A DNA stretch of 64,000 nucleotides from Dermabacter sp. (lineage in GTDB: Bacteria; Actinomycetota; Actinomycetes; Actinomycetales; Dermabacteraceae): NCBI GenBank assembly GCA_030538475.1, contig JAUNTX010000007.1:53669-117668 (forward strand), in the 5' to 3' direction. Below the pieces are notes generated by a model. It had not been told where the DNA came from. It searched no databases and was given only the letters and a program-made list of their open reading frames with translations. The translations under genes and the position numbers were made by a program. This document shows positions 21,105-30,139 of the stretch, piece after piece; within the stretch, counting starts at the first letter, position 1; each line of letters starts with the position of its first letter.

Positions 21105-23098
21105 TGCCCGCAGGCGTCGATCCGGTACAACCGGGCATCGCCCTCGCGCGCGATCTCGGTGAAGCCCTCGGAACCGGGCACCCGGCGTACGCCGTGATAC
21201 GGCCACTGGGCGCCGTTGATCTGGTCGCGTTCAAAGACCACGACGTAATCCGCGCCCACCTTCTCGAGCGCGGTGCAGACCTGCGGATCGCTCGCCGCCC
21301 GATACAGGTTGTCGTTGAGGAACGACTCTTCCTTCGGCACGTACTCGTAGGTGTGCTTGGTCGTGGTGTCGAGGCCGGTGTAGGCGTAGATGAGGCTGTC
21401 GCCCGTCCAGGGATTCGTGAAGATCACGGCGTCCTCGGGAACCAGCTCGGGCAGCTCCTCGATGAGCGCCAATTCGTCGTTCGTGAGCAGGCTGGACTCG
21501 TCGCTCCACTGGTAACTGGAGGACACCCAGTCGATCATCGTGTTCATGTAGGTCGCGGCCTGCGTGGCAAAGACGAGGGCCACGGCGGCGAGGGCGGAGA
21601 GGCCGACGGGCACCCACGAGCGCACGCGCGTCAGGGGCAGCAGGCGCGCGAGGCGGCTGAGCACGTAGCCGACGCCGAGCGCGGCGAGCGGCAGGGCCAT
21701 GAGCGCCAGGAGGCTCGCGATGCGGAACGAGTCGTTGTACCAGACGCCCGTGAGGAGGTTGCGCGCCTCGGGATCGTCCCCGGCCGCCACCACCCACCAC
21801 AGATACATGGCCGCCGCCCAGCCGAACAGGTAGCTGAAGTACCGCATCCGAATGCTCGCGTAGACGCCGATGAAGACGAGCAGGACGAGCAGGAGCGGGG
21901 AGAGGTAGTCGACCTTCGCCGATTGGGAGATCCCGAGGCCGAGCGCCTGGGTGCCCGTGGCAAAGGCCGTCCACGTGGTCTGATCGGCGGGAGGGCGAAT
22001 GATGTCCCAGATCCAGGTGGCGATGCCGAAGACGGCGAGGCCCAGACCGCCGTAGGCGAGGGCCAGGAGGTACCGGCGGCGGCGCACGAGCGCTTGCGCC
22101 GCGTAGGCCACGCACCAGGCGATGAGGAACACGATGAAGGACATGCTCGCGTTCGGGTGGCCGAGCGACATGCCGAGCGCGGCGAAGAAGCCGAGCGTGA
22201 TCGTGACGGGCATCGGCAGGTGCAAGCGGCCCGCGCCGAGGAACTGCGCGGCAAAAGCGAGCGTCGCGGGAATGAGGGCGTAGCCGAGCAGGTTCGGGTA
22301 CAGCACGCCGAAGCCCACGAGCAGGAACGGGAAGTCGGGGAACGCGGCCATGAGGACGCCCGCCGGGAGGATGGCGTAGCGCAGGATCCGCGTGGGAAGG
22401 GTGGCGCGCAGCATGAGCAGCATCGAGGCGGGCCATACGAACGCGAGCACCGCGAGCATCACGGCGTTCGTGGCAAGCGCGATGTTCTCGGAGCCGAGCG
22501 TCGTGAGGACCAGGGACACCGTGTCGTGCCACGCGGCCGGGTAGAACTGGGGATCGCCCGGCGCGGCGGTCATCGACATGAGCGTGAGGCTCGAACCATT
22601 GCCCGTGTCCAGGATGTAGCGCACCGCGTTCTGGTGGAACTGGTTGTCGAAGGACTGCGAGAGGGCGTCCGGCGTATCGAGGATGTTCTTGACGTGCCGG
22701 GACATGAGGACCGCCGTGAGGCCAAGGGCGCCGAGCGTCATCGCATCGGCGCTGCGGATCCAGCCGACGACGCGGGCGCGGGCGCTCGGCCGATCAGCGG
22801 CGGGCGCGGCCGGCGTGGCCGCGGCACTCGCCGGGCGCACGCGACGCACGAGGACGCGCACACCGATGGCCACGGCGACAAGGAGCGCGGTGAGAAGAAC
22901 GACCGGGAGCGGCCCCCACGAGAGCCCCACCTTCGGCGCCAGGATCGCGGAGAGCGCGATGATGGCGATGGAGACGGGAGCGGCGCTCAGCAGCGCGATG
23001 AGGGTCCGAACGCCCAGCGCCCGCGAAAAAACGAGGCCGGGAAGCGCCACCCACAGCAAGGCCACGAGGGCGGGGAGAGCAAGGGGGAGCCAAAGCAT
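21101..23098 (-). CDS. DUF6541-type polytopic membrane protein
   Basis: 665 residues: about 14 hydrophobic segments up to residue ~500, then a soluble domain of ~150 residues with VFTNPWTGDSLIYAYTGLDTTTK. Such proteins resemble GT-C membrane glycosyltransferases in layout and usually sit in actinobacterial cell-wall glycan clusters. I name the family from general resemblance, not from a search. GGAGGG precedes the ATG, and TACGAT at 23132-23137 (minus) is a plausible -10. Confidence 0.6.
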   Translation of the reverse strand: MLWLPLALPALVALLWVALPGLVFSRALGVRTLIALLSAAPVSIAIIALSAILAPKVGLSWGPLPVVLLTALLVAVAIGVRVLVRRVRPASAAATPAAPAADRPSARARVVGWIRSADAMTLGALGLTAVLMSRHVKNILDTPDALSQSFDNQFHQNAVRYILDTGNGSSLTLMSMTAAPGDPQFYPAAWHDTVSLVLTTLGSENIALATNAVMLAVLAFVWPASMLLMLRATLPTRILRYAILPAGVLMAAFPDFPFLLVGFGVLYPNLLGYALIPATLAFAAQFLGAGRLHLPMPVTITLGFFAALGMSLGHPNASMSFIVFLIAWCVAYAAQALVRRRRYLLALAYGGLGLAVFGIATWIWDIIRPPADQTTWTAFATGTQALGLGISQSAKVDYLSPLLLVLLVFIGVYASIRMRYFSYLFGWAAAMYLWWVVAAGDDPEARNLLTGVWYNDSFRIASLLALMALPLAALGVGYVLSRLARLLPLTRVRSWVPVGLSALAAVALVFATQAATYMNTMIDWVSSSYQWSDESSLLTNDELALIEELPELVPEDAVIFTNPWTGDSLIYAYTGLDTTTKHTYEYVPKEESFLNDNLYRAASDPQVCTALEKVGADYVVVFERDQINGAQWPYHGVRRVPGSEGFTEIAREGDARLYRIDACGQ

Positions 23099-23170
23099 GA
23101 AAAAGCCCTCCAGGTGCGACGAAACGCCTCATCGTAGCATGGCGCAGCACGCCGTTTCGGGCCCTGCCGC

Positions 23171-23176
23171 TATGAT
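23171..23176 (+). promoter_or_regulatory. -10 element of the rightward glycan operon, leaderless arrangement
   Basis: TATGAT (5 of 6 to consensus) followed by six bases and the ATG at 23183. On the other strand TACGAT at 23132-23137 faces the DUF6541 gene, so this 84-bp gap holds two divergent promoters. Confidence 0.55.
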
Positions 23177-23182
23177 GTCCGC

Positions 23183-23914
23183 ATGAATGAAACCCGTCCG
23201 CGCACGCTCGTCATCATGCCTGCCTGGAACGAGGAAGAGACCGTGGGTGCCACCATCCGGGAACTCACCGAGACCCTCCCGTGGGTGGACGTTCTCCTCG
23301 TTAACGATGGCTCGACCGATCAGACCGTCGCGCGCGCCCGCGAGGCCGGCGCCCTGGTCCTCACCCTCCCCTACAACCTCGGGGTGGGCGGCGCCATGCG
23401 CGCAGGCTTCAAGTACGCCGATCGCCACGACTACGACCGCGTGATCCAGGTGGATGCCGACGGCCAGCACGACCCGCGCGATATCGAAGCCGTGCTCGAC
23501 GGGCTCGAACGGGCCGACATCTCCATCGGCGCCCGCTTTGCCGAGCGTGGCGACTACAGCGTGCGCGGCCCCCGCCGCTGGGCCATGGTGTTCCTCGCCG
23601 CCGTCATCTCTCGGCTCGGCAAGACCCGCCTGACCGACGCCACGAGCGGCTTTCGCGCCGCTAACCGCGTGGCGATTCGCCAGTACTGCGAGCATTTCCC
23701 CGCCGAATACCTCGGCGACACGATCGACTCCCTGGTCGTGGCCCTGCGCAGCGGCCTCACCGTGACCCAGGTGCCGGTGGAGATGAGGCCCCGTCAGGGC
23801 GGGGCCCCGTCGGCCAGCCCCTGGAAGGCCGCGCTCTACCTGTTCCGCTCGTTCTTCGCCGTGGTGATCGCCATGAGCCGCCGCCCCGTGACCCGCCAGG
23901 AGCGTGACGCGTAA
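23183..23914 (+). CDS. Family-2 glycosyltransferase, dolichol-phosphate-mannose-synthase-like
   Basis: 243 residues. LVIMPAWNEEETVGATIREL, VDVLLVNDGSTDQT, LPYNLGVGGAMRAGF and VIQVDADGQHDPRDI (DxD) give the classical GT2 polyprenyl-phosphate glycosyltransferase pattern. TDATSGFRAANR matches the acceptor-loop motif of that subgroup. There are no C-terminal transmembrane helices; the following DUF2304 membrane protein probably supplies the membrane part, as this pair is often adjacent. Stop and next ATG share a base (TAATG). Confidence 0.92.
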   Translation: MNETRPRTLVIMPAWNEEETVGATIRELTETLPWVDVLLVNDGSTDQTVARAREAGALVLTLPYNLGVGGAMRAGFKYADRHDYDRVIQVDADGQHDPRDIEAVLDGLERADISIGARFAERGDYSVRGPRRWAMVFLAAVISRLGKTRLTDATSGFRAANRVAIRQYCEHFPAEYLGDTIDSLVVALRSGLTVTQVPVEMRPRQGGAPSASPWKAALYLFRSFFAVVIAMSRRPVTRQERDA

Positions 23915-24339
23915 TGCATATCTCCAGCGTTGTGTTTTTCGGCATCCTTGCCATCAGCACGCTCGTCCTCGTGATCCTCATGCTGCGCTCGCGCAAGCTG
24001 CGCGAAAAGTACGCGGTCCTGTGGCTGCTCGTGGCCGTCGCCGTGCTTGTGCTGGCCCTCGTCCCGAATCTTCTCGAATACGCCGCGAGGTTCCTCGGGG
24101 TCAGCGTCCCCTCGAACCTCCTGTTCGCCGCCGCGATCTTCTTCCTCCTGTGCATCTGCCTGCAACTCTCGCTCGAAGTGTGCAAGCGGGACGATGAAAC
24201 GCGCGTGCTGTCGGAGGAGGTGGCGCTGCTGCGCCTGGACCTCGACCAGCTCCGGGCGGGCACATCCGCGCCACCCTCGTACGATCCGAGCGCCGCGCCC
24301 CAAATGGGCGAGCAGAACGCCGCCGATACGCGCCGATGA
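23914..24339 (+). CDS. DUF2304 small membrane protein
   Basis: 141 residues with three hydrophobic helices (VVFFGILAISTLVLVILML, VLWLLVAVAVLVLALVP, LLFAAAIFFLLCICLQL), an RKLREKYAVLW connecting loop typical of DUF2304, and a charged coiled-coil-like tail with LSEEVALLRLDLDQL. It is usually found next to a GT2 polyprenol glycosyltransferase, as here. A partner or membrane anchor role is inferred. ATGA overlap with the acyltransferase gene downstream. Confidence 0.8.
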   Translation: MHISSVVFFGILAISTLVLVILMLRSRKLREKYAVLWLLVAVAVLVLALVPNLLEYAARFLGVSVPSNLLFAAAIFFLLCICLQLSLEVCKRDDETRVLSEEVALLRLDLDQLRAGTSAPPSYDPSAAPQMGEQNAADTRR

Positions 24340-25460
24340 GCGCTGCCGAAGAGCCGATGATCGGCACGCGGTTCAACGTTGCCCGCAACGGCATGAACCT
24401 CGTTCGCCTGATCCTCGCCGTCTCCGTGCTCTTTCACCACTCCTTCCCCCTGCTCGGGCTCGGGGAGGGCCCGCTCATCCTCGGTGACCACATCGGCGGC
24501 TGGGCCGTCGTGGGGTTCTTCTGCCTCTCCGGCTACCTCATCACCGCGTCCCGGCGCTCGAAGAACTTCGGCCAGTACCTCGCGCTGCGCGTGGCCCGGA
24601 TCTACCCGGCGTTCCTCGTGTGCCTCGTGTTCACCGCGTTCATTTTTGCCCCGCTCGCCCACCTCGTGCAGACCGGCAGCCTCGGCCGCGAGTTCTGGAG
24701 CACCGGCACCACCCCGTTCGGCTACATCTGGCACAACATCGGGCTGAAGATGGTGGTGTGGGACGTGGCCGGTGGCCCGCACGATGTTCCCTACCCGGGC
24801 GCGTGGAACGGCTCGCTGTGGAGCCTCTACTACGAGTTCCTCTGCTACCTCATCGTCGGCGTCGTCGGCTTCCTTGCCCTCACGCGCACGAAGGCGTGGG
24901 GCTGGCCCCTCGTGTGGGCCCTCACCGTCGTGTTCTCGGTGAGCCTGCCCGTCATGGCGCCGTACTACGGCGTGGGCTTCGACTTCGAGATGCTCGCGAA
25001 ACTCCTGCCCTACTTCGCCGCGGGCGGCGCCGTGTACGCCCTGCGGAACATCATCGGCATGAATCTCTGGATCGCCGTGGGGGGGGGTCTCGGTTTCGTG
25101 ATCGCGGCCTGGCTCCTGCCCGGAGTCGGCGGCCAGATCGCGAGCCCCCTGCTCGTGTACGTCCTCATGTACGTCTCCCACGTCATGCCATCCCCCGAGT
25201 GGATCCGCACCAACGACGTCAGCTACGGGATGTACATCTACGCCTTCCAGGCCCAGCAGCTCGTCGCCGTCCTCGGCGGCGCGGCGCTCGGCTACTGGGG
25301 GTTCTCGCTCGCGAGCCTCGCCCTCACGATCCCGCTGGCCGTGGCCTCGTGGTTCGTGATCGAAGGCCCCATCATTCGCCGCACCCGCGCCTCCACGGGC
25401 GGCACGGCGACCACTCGCGCCCCGGCTGCGCGCCCGCAGCCGACTCAGGCACTCACATAG
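24336..25460 (+). CDS. Acyltransferase-3 family protein
   Basis: 374 residues with about ten transmembrane helices and no SGNH domain. The catalytic-type His pair is in SVLFHHSFPLLG, followed by GWAVVGFFCLSGYLITASRRS and RVARIYPAFLVCLVF, the standard acyltransferase-3 opening. It probably acetylates a lipid-linked sugar or surface glycan made by the neighbouring glycosyltransferases. Third gene of the rightward glycan operon, in ATGA overlap with the DUF2304 gene. Confidence 0.9.
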   Translation: MSAAEEPMIGTRFNVARNGMNLVRLILAVSVLFHHSFPLLGLGEGPLILGDHIGGWAVVGFFCLSGYLITASRRSKNFGQYLALRVARIYPAFLVCLVFTAFIFAPLAHLVQTGSLGREFWSTGTTPFGYIWHNIGLKMVVWDVAGGPHDVPYPGAWNGSLWSLYYEFLCYLIVGVVGFLALTRTKAWGWPLVWALTVVFSVSLPVMAPYYGVGFDFEMLAKLLPYFAAGGAVYALRNIIGMNLWIAVGGGLGFVIAAWLLPGVGGQIASPLLVYVLMYVSHVMPSPEWIRTNDVSYGMYIYAFQAQQLVAVLGGAALGYWGFSLASLALTIPLAVASWFVIEGPIIRRTRASTGGTATTRAPAARPQPTQALT

Positions 25461-25473
25461 GAGGTAGTTCCCG

Positions 25474-26532
25474 ATGAAAGTTCTCATCACCGGTGGTGTG
25501 GGATTCATAGGCCAGTACGTGGCCCGGCAGCTCGTGGACGATTCCCACGAGGTCGTGGCGCTCGATTCGCTGCTGCCGCAGGTACACATCGATCCCGCGG
25601 CCGCGATTGCGCGGTTCCCGGGAGAGGTCATCGAGGGTGACGTGGCGGACCCCGAGTCCTGGACGCGCCTTCCCGAGGTAGACGGCATCGTGCACCTGGC
25701 CGCGGAAACTGGCACGGGGCAGTCCATGTACGAAGTGGACCGCTACACGCGCGTCAACGTCGACGGCACCCGCCTGGCGGCCGAGTACGCGGCCGAGCGG
25801 GGCCTGCCGATCGTCTTCACGAGCTCGCGTGCCGTCTACGGCGAGGGTCGCTATGAAAAGGCCGACGGCACCGTCCACTTCGGCGCCCCGCCGAGCCCGG
25901 ATTTCCAGCCCGTTCCCTCGCGCGAAGACGACGCGCACGTGCCCGTCTCGGTATACGGCGAGACGAAGTCCGACGGCGAAAAGGCCCTCGTGGCCGCCAC
26001 TGAGGGCCGCGCCCACTACGCGATTATTCGCCCCCAGAACGTCATCGGTTTTGGCCAGGCGTTGCACAACCCCTACACGGGGGTGCTGGCCGCGTTCCTG
26101 TCGCGCCTGAAGGAGGGCCGCACCCTGTCCGTGTACGGCGACGGCTCGGCGACGCGCGACTTCGTGCACGTGAGCGACGTGGCGCGGATCATCGGCTTCG
26201 CCCTGCAGCGCGCCGCGGCGGGGGAGGACCTCGTGCTGAACGCCGGGAGCGGCGAGCGCATCAACCTCACGCAGCTGGCCGAATACTCCATTGCGGGCAG
26301 CAAGGGTGAGCCGGTCGGGATCGAGTACGTCGAGGTGCATCGCGCGGGCGACATCGAGAACGCCGCCGCAGCGATGGATCGGCTCGCGGAGGTGGGTGGG
26401 CCCGCACCCGAGTGGAGCCCCGCCGCCGCCGTGGCGGACTTCATCCAGAAGTCGTGGGACCAGGAGGGCGCCGATTCGTCGCTCTGGGACGATGCCTTGA
26501 GCGAGCTCGGCAAGCGCGGCCTCACGTCGTAA
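25474..26532 (+). CDS. NAD-dependent sugar epimerase/dehydratase (extended SDR)
   Basis: 352 residues. The Rossmann motif is GGVGFIG at residues 7-13. The catalytic triad is placed by FTSSRAVYGEG (Ser) and VYGETKSDGEK (Tyr and Lys). The segment RDFVHVSDVARI is typical of nucleotide-sugar epimerases. It resembles dTDP-L-rhamnose 4-epimerase or GDP-mannose-type enzymes; substrate is not resolvable by eye. GGAGG precedes the ATG. It presumably makes the nucleotide sugar used by the adjacent transferases. Confidence 0.88.
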   Translation: MKVLITGGVGFIGQYVARQLVDDSHEVVALDSLLPQVHIDPAAAIARFPGEVIEGDVADPESWTRLPEVDGIVHLAAETGTGQSMYEVDRYTRVNVDGTRLAAEYAAERGLPIVFTSSRAVYGEGRYEKADGTVHFGAPPSPDFQPVPSREDDAHVPVSVYGETKSDGEKALVAATEGRAHYAIIRPQNVIGFGQALHNPYTGVLAAFLSRLKEGRTLSVYGDGSATRDFVHVSDVARIIGFALQRAAAGEDLVLNAGSGERINLTQLAEYSIAGSKGEPVGIEYVEVHRAGDIENAAAAMDRLAEVGGPAPEWSPAAAVADFIQKSWDQEGADSSLWDDALSELGKRGLTS

Positions 26533-26571
26533 GGCCGCGCCGTCATCCCCCGGTAACTGGGCCCGGAGCCT

Positions 26572-27459
26572 CTACCGCCCGAACGTGTGGCGGGCGAGGT
26601 TGCGGGCCCAGCCCCATTCCCGCTTCGTCAGCGCCGACGGAATGAGGGTGGCCGAGTGGGCGCGAGACGTGGCGCGCACGCGAGCGGCGCGGGCCGCGCG
26701 CGTCCAGCCGAGCTCACTCGCCTGGGATTCGGCGAGCGCGAAGTAGTCCCGCTCCCCGGCGAAACGGGTGCCGTCGTACAGCTTCGTGGAGGACGCGCTT
26801 TCGCTGTGGCGGCGATACCGGAAGCACACCTCGGGCGCCACGAGCAGCTGATCGCCGCGAAACACCATGTCCATGACGAGCGCGAGGTCCTGAATGATCG
26901 GGAAGCCGTCGCGGAAGTCCACGCTCTTGATCTTGTCGGTGCGAAACGCGAGCGCGGGCCAGTACAGCCAGTCGCCGGAGAGCAGGTTCGCGGCGAGCGC
27001 TTCCCCGCCGAGCAGCTGGTAGCCGCCGCCCGACGGCTTCACGACGTTCCACTTCACGCGGTCCACGAGCGGCAGGACCGTGGCCGAGTTTTCGTCCATG
27101 ACCTCGACGTGCGGCTGAATGATCGCTGCGTCGGGAAAACGAGCGTGGGCGCGCTTGATGGCGGAGACGTAGTTCGGCAGGAGCGCGTCATCGCACCCGA
27201 TCATGACCATAATCGGCTCTTTCGCCAGCTCAACGCACGTGCGGTAGTTCGCGGTGATGCCCTCGTTCTGCTCCTTGCGCAGGAACGTTATCCGCGGATC
27301 GTCCAGGGTCTCGACCCATTCCTTCGCCTCCGTGGTGGGGTAGGCGTCGTCCACGATGGTGAGGCGCCACTCGGGATCGTCCTGGGCCAGCACGCTGTTC
27401 ACGGTGTACTGGAAGTACTCGACGTCGCCCCAGTACGGAATGAAGAGATCGATGTTCAT
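26572..27459 (-). CDS. Family-2 glycosyltransferase
   Basis: 295 residues opening with IDLFIPYWGDVEYFQYTVNSVLAQ, then LTIVDDAYPT and the nucleotide-sugar metal site MIGCDDALLPNYV (DD in place of DxD). The C-terminal half has no membrane helix. It belongs to the rhamnosyl/galactosyl-type GT2 group by overall look only. It runs toward the epimerase gene and directly follows the second acyltransferase-SGNH gene on the same strand. Confidence 0.88.
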   Translation of the reverse strand: MNIDLFIPYWGDVEYFQYTVNSVLAQDDPEWRLTIVDDAYPTTEAKEWVETLDDPRITFLRKEQNEGITANYRTCVELAKEPIMVMIGCDDALLPNYVSAIKRAHARFPDAAIIQPHVEVMDENSATVLPLVDRVKWNVVKPSGGGYQLLGGEALAANLLSGDWLYWPALAFRTDKIKSVDFRDGFPIIQDLALVMDMVFRGDQLLVAPEVCFRYRRHSESASSTKLYDGTRFAGERDYFALAESQASELGWTRAARAARVRATSRAHSATLIPSALTKREWGWARNLARHTFGR

Positions 27460-27492
27460 GCGCTCCAGGGTAGCCGAGCGGCGCGCCCGGGC

Positions 27493-30018
27493 CTATCCGG
27501 CGCTCGCGGCCTCGGGCAGGCGGGTGCGCAGGTCCGCGTGCACGCGCGAGGAGAGCGAAGTGGTGAAGACCTTGCTGAGGTGGTTGTCGTCCATGTAGAC
27601 GAACGCTGTGCCCACGATGGGCGAGCAGCGGCCGTCGGGGCAGATCTCGTCGGTGAGGTCCATCCCCACCACGCGGGAGCCGGGCCCCGTCATGGTTTCG
27701 AGGCTCGTGAGGGGGCTCGTGGCGGCGAGCTTGTCGCTCACGCTGGCCCCGCAGGCCGCGTCGGCCAGGGTGTCGTCCCCGCCGCTTTCGATCACTGCTT
27801 CCGCGCACTCGTACATGTTCGTGGGCCAGCGGGGGCTGTCGCGGAACGCGAGCACCGAGACGCCGCGATCCAGGACCGCCTGCAGGGCGTCGGCCGCGCC
27901 CGCCGGGACGGTTTCGTCGGCCGAATCGGCCTGGCTGAGGGTGGGGGTGGTGACCACGAGGTCGGGGTTCAGTCGGTCGATTTCCCCGAGGGCGTAGTCG
28001 TAGTAGTCGGCGCAGCGCTCATCCACCTGATCCCCGGCCACGAACCCGCAGCCGTCCATCGACAGGTTGATGATCTGCCACTTTCCATCCCGGGCCGCGT
28101 CGAGCAGGGTGGGGAGGTACTGGCGGGCGTGGGAGGAGCCGACGACGAGGACCAGGTAGTCGGAGTCCGCATCGATCGGCAAGAGCGTCTCGCACGGCAC
28201 GCCGTCGTGGGCAGCGGGTGCCCCCTCCTGGCCGGCGCACATGTACGGCAGGTTCGGCCACTGCCCGTATAGTTCGTAGCCCTTCGGGGACAGCGCGGAG
28301 GCGGCGAACGTTTCCTCGCGCGGATTCGGGGTGGGCTCGGGCGTGGATTCCACCGTGATCGGCGCGCTCGTGGACTGCGTGCCCAGGTAGGCGCGCCACC
28401 CGAACGCCCCGCCGAGCACGAGCGCGAGGCACGTGAGGATCACGGCGAGGCTCCGCCACACGGGCGCGCTCTTCCACGCGGGCCGACGGAACTGCGCATC
28501 GACTGCCTTCGACAGCAGCCACGCCACGAACAGGGAGGCGAGGATGACCGCGAGGCCGTCGAGGAAGCCGGCGCGCGGGCTCTTCACGGAGGCGAGCCAG
28601 AAGATGAGCAGCGGCCAGTGCACGAGGTACAGGGAGTAGGAGCTCGAGGCGAGGGCGCGCGGCAGGCGCATCGTGAGGATCCGGTCGAAGCCCCACCGGC
28701 TGCCGGAGTACCCGGCGAGGATGATGAGGCTGGCCCCGGCGAGCGGCCACAGGGCGATCCAGCCGGGGAACATGCCCTGCACGTCGAGCAGCAGGCCGAG
28801 GCTCACGAGCAGCGCGAAGCCCAGCCACCCGGCCACGGCGCGAAGCGTGCGGTGGCGGGGCTCATGGGCGGCCCCGGGGCGGTGGGCGCCGCCCCACTGA
28901 TCGAGCCGCGGCAGGGCCAGCGCGAGGATCGTGCCGAGCGCGACCTCCCACGCCCGGGCGAGCGTGGAGAAGTAGGCCGCGCTCTGCGCGTGGCCGGTGA
29001 ACCACACGGAATAGGCGAAGGAGGCCGCGGCGATGACGCCGAAGACGGCGAGCGCGATCCGGCGGGGGTGGCGCCTACCCTTGGCGAGCGCCGCCGCGAG
29101 GATGAACAGGAGCGGCCACACGAGGAACACCTGCCCCTGGAGGGACAGCGACCAGAAGTGCTGGAGCGGCGAGGCCGTCGAGGCATCGAGCGCGTAGTAG
29201 TCCACGGCCTGCGAGCTGAGGAACAGGTTCTGCACGTACAGGGCCGAGGCAATCGCCTGATCGATGACGTTTTGCCAGGCCGACGGGGGTAGGAGAACAA
29301 ACGTGGCCACGAGCGTGCCGAGGATCGCGATGGTGGCCGGGGGCATGAGCCGCGTGAAGGTGCGCAGCCAGTAGCGCACCGGGGCGAACGGGCTTCCCGC
29401 ATCGAGGCGGCGCGCGAAGCTCGATCCGAGGAGGAAGGCGGAGATGAAGAGGAAGACATCGACGCCGCCCGACACACGGCCGAGCCACACGTGGTAGGCG
29501 ACGATCATGAGCACCGCGACCGCGCGCAGACCCTCGATCTCGGGGCGGAAGTGGGCGGCGCCGCGCGACGGGGCGGCCTCCCGGCCCTGGGCGGGTTCCT
29601 GGCGCCGGGCAGGCGCCGTGGCCGTCCCGCGGGAGCCCTCGCGGCCGGTCGGGGTGTCCGTCGGCCCCTCGTGCGGCGCCTCGGCCTCGGCGGCGGGCCC
29701 CTGGAACCAGACGAAAGGCTCGGTGGTGTCGTGCCCGGATCCCCACGCGGCGATGTCCTCGGATTCCTGCTCGAGGGCGTCCTGGAACCAGGAGAAGTCG
29801 TCGGCCGCTTCCGCGGGCTCGGGGCCTTGCACGAAGGCGTCGAGGCCGTTCGGGGAGTCCTGCACGAAGTCATCGAGCGCGAAGGTGGGCGCGGGTGAGG
29901 AACTGGAGGGCCCGGGGGTGGATCCGGGGGCGGTTTCGGATGGGGCGGCGGAGGGGCTGGGTGGCTCGGGCGTGGGGTCGCCGGGCTCGGGGGAGCGGTG
30001 CGTGTGCCGCCTCGCCAT
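27493..30018 (-). CDS. Acyltransferase-3 / SGNH fusion with a long disordered N-terminus
   Basis: 841 residues. Residues 1-155 are Pro/Ser/Glu-rich and cytosolic, with four short F-Q motifs (residues 49-55, 60-66, 73-81 and 100-108). The acyltransferase-3 domain follows with VAYHVWLGRVSGGVDVFLF and ~10 transmembrane helices. The extracellular SGNH domain has block I as G627-S628-S629-H630 (GDSH with Asp replaced by Ser) and a DxxH-type DDNH near the C-terminus. AAGGAGGG fixes the start at 30018. It is a larger paralogue of the 15181-17253 protein and probably O-acetylates a surface polymer. Confidence 0.87.
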   Translation of the reverse strand: MARRHTHRSPEPGDPTPEPPSPSAAPSETAPGSTPGPSSSSPAPTFALDDFVQDSPNGLDAFVQGPEPAEAADDFSWFQDALEQESEDIAAWGSGHDTTEPFVWFQGPAAEAEAPHEGPTDTPTGREGSRGTATAPARRQEPAQGREAAPSRGAAHFRPEIEGLRAVAVLMIVAYHVWLGRVSGGVDVFLFISAFLLGSSFARRLDAGSPFAPVRYWLRTFTRLMPPATIAILGTLVATFVLLPPSAWQNVIDQAIASALYVQNLFLSSQAVDYYALDASTASPLQHFWSLSLQGQVFLVWPLLFILAAALAKGRRHPRRIALAVFGVIAAASFAYSVWFTGHAQSAAYFSTLARAWEVALGTILALALPRLDQWGGAHRPGAAHEPRHRTLRAVAGWLGFALLVSLGLLLDVQGMFPGWIALWPLAGASLIILAGYSGSRWGFDRILTMRLPRALASSSYSLYLVHWPLLIFWLASVKSPRAGFLDGLAVILASLFVAWLLSKAVDAQFRRPAWKSAPVWRSLAVILTCLALVLGGAFGWRAYLGTQSTSAPITVESTPEPTPNPREETFAASALSPKGYELYGQWPNLPYMCAGQEGAPAAHDGVPCETLLPIDADSDYLVLVVGSSHARQYLPTLLDAARDGKWQIINLSMDGCGFVAGDQVDERCADYYDYALGEIDRLNPDLVVTTPTLSQADSADETVPAGAADALQAVLDRGVSVLAFRDSPRWPTNMYECAEAVIESGGDDTLADAACGASVSDKLAATSPLTSLETMTGPGSRVVGMDLTDEICPDGRCSPIVGTAFVYMDDNHLSKVFTTSLSSRVHADLRTRLPEAASAG

Positions 30019-30127
30019 GCGTCCCTCCTTCTGCCCGGATCCTGCTGCCGCGGCGCCGCTTGCCGCGCGCACGCCACCCCTGATCGTAGCGGCCCGGCCC
30101 CCACCGCGCGAAGGCCCTCGGTCGTGG

Positions 30128-30133
30128 GACGAT
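30128..30133 (+). promoter_or_regulatory. Candidate -10 of tgt
   Basis: GACGAT followed by six bases (GGGGGC) and the tgt ATG at 30140. The block is nearly identical to the hemA promoter-start junction (TACGAT, G-run, C, ATG). First position is a mismatch, so the call is weaker. Confidence 0.35.
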
Positions 30134-30139
30134 GGGGGC

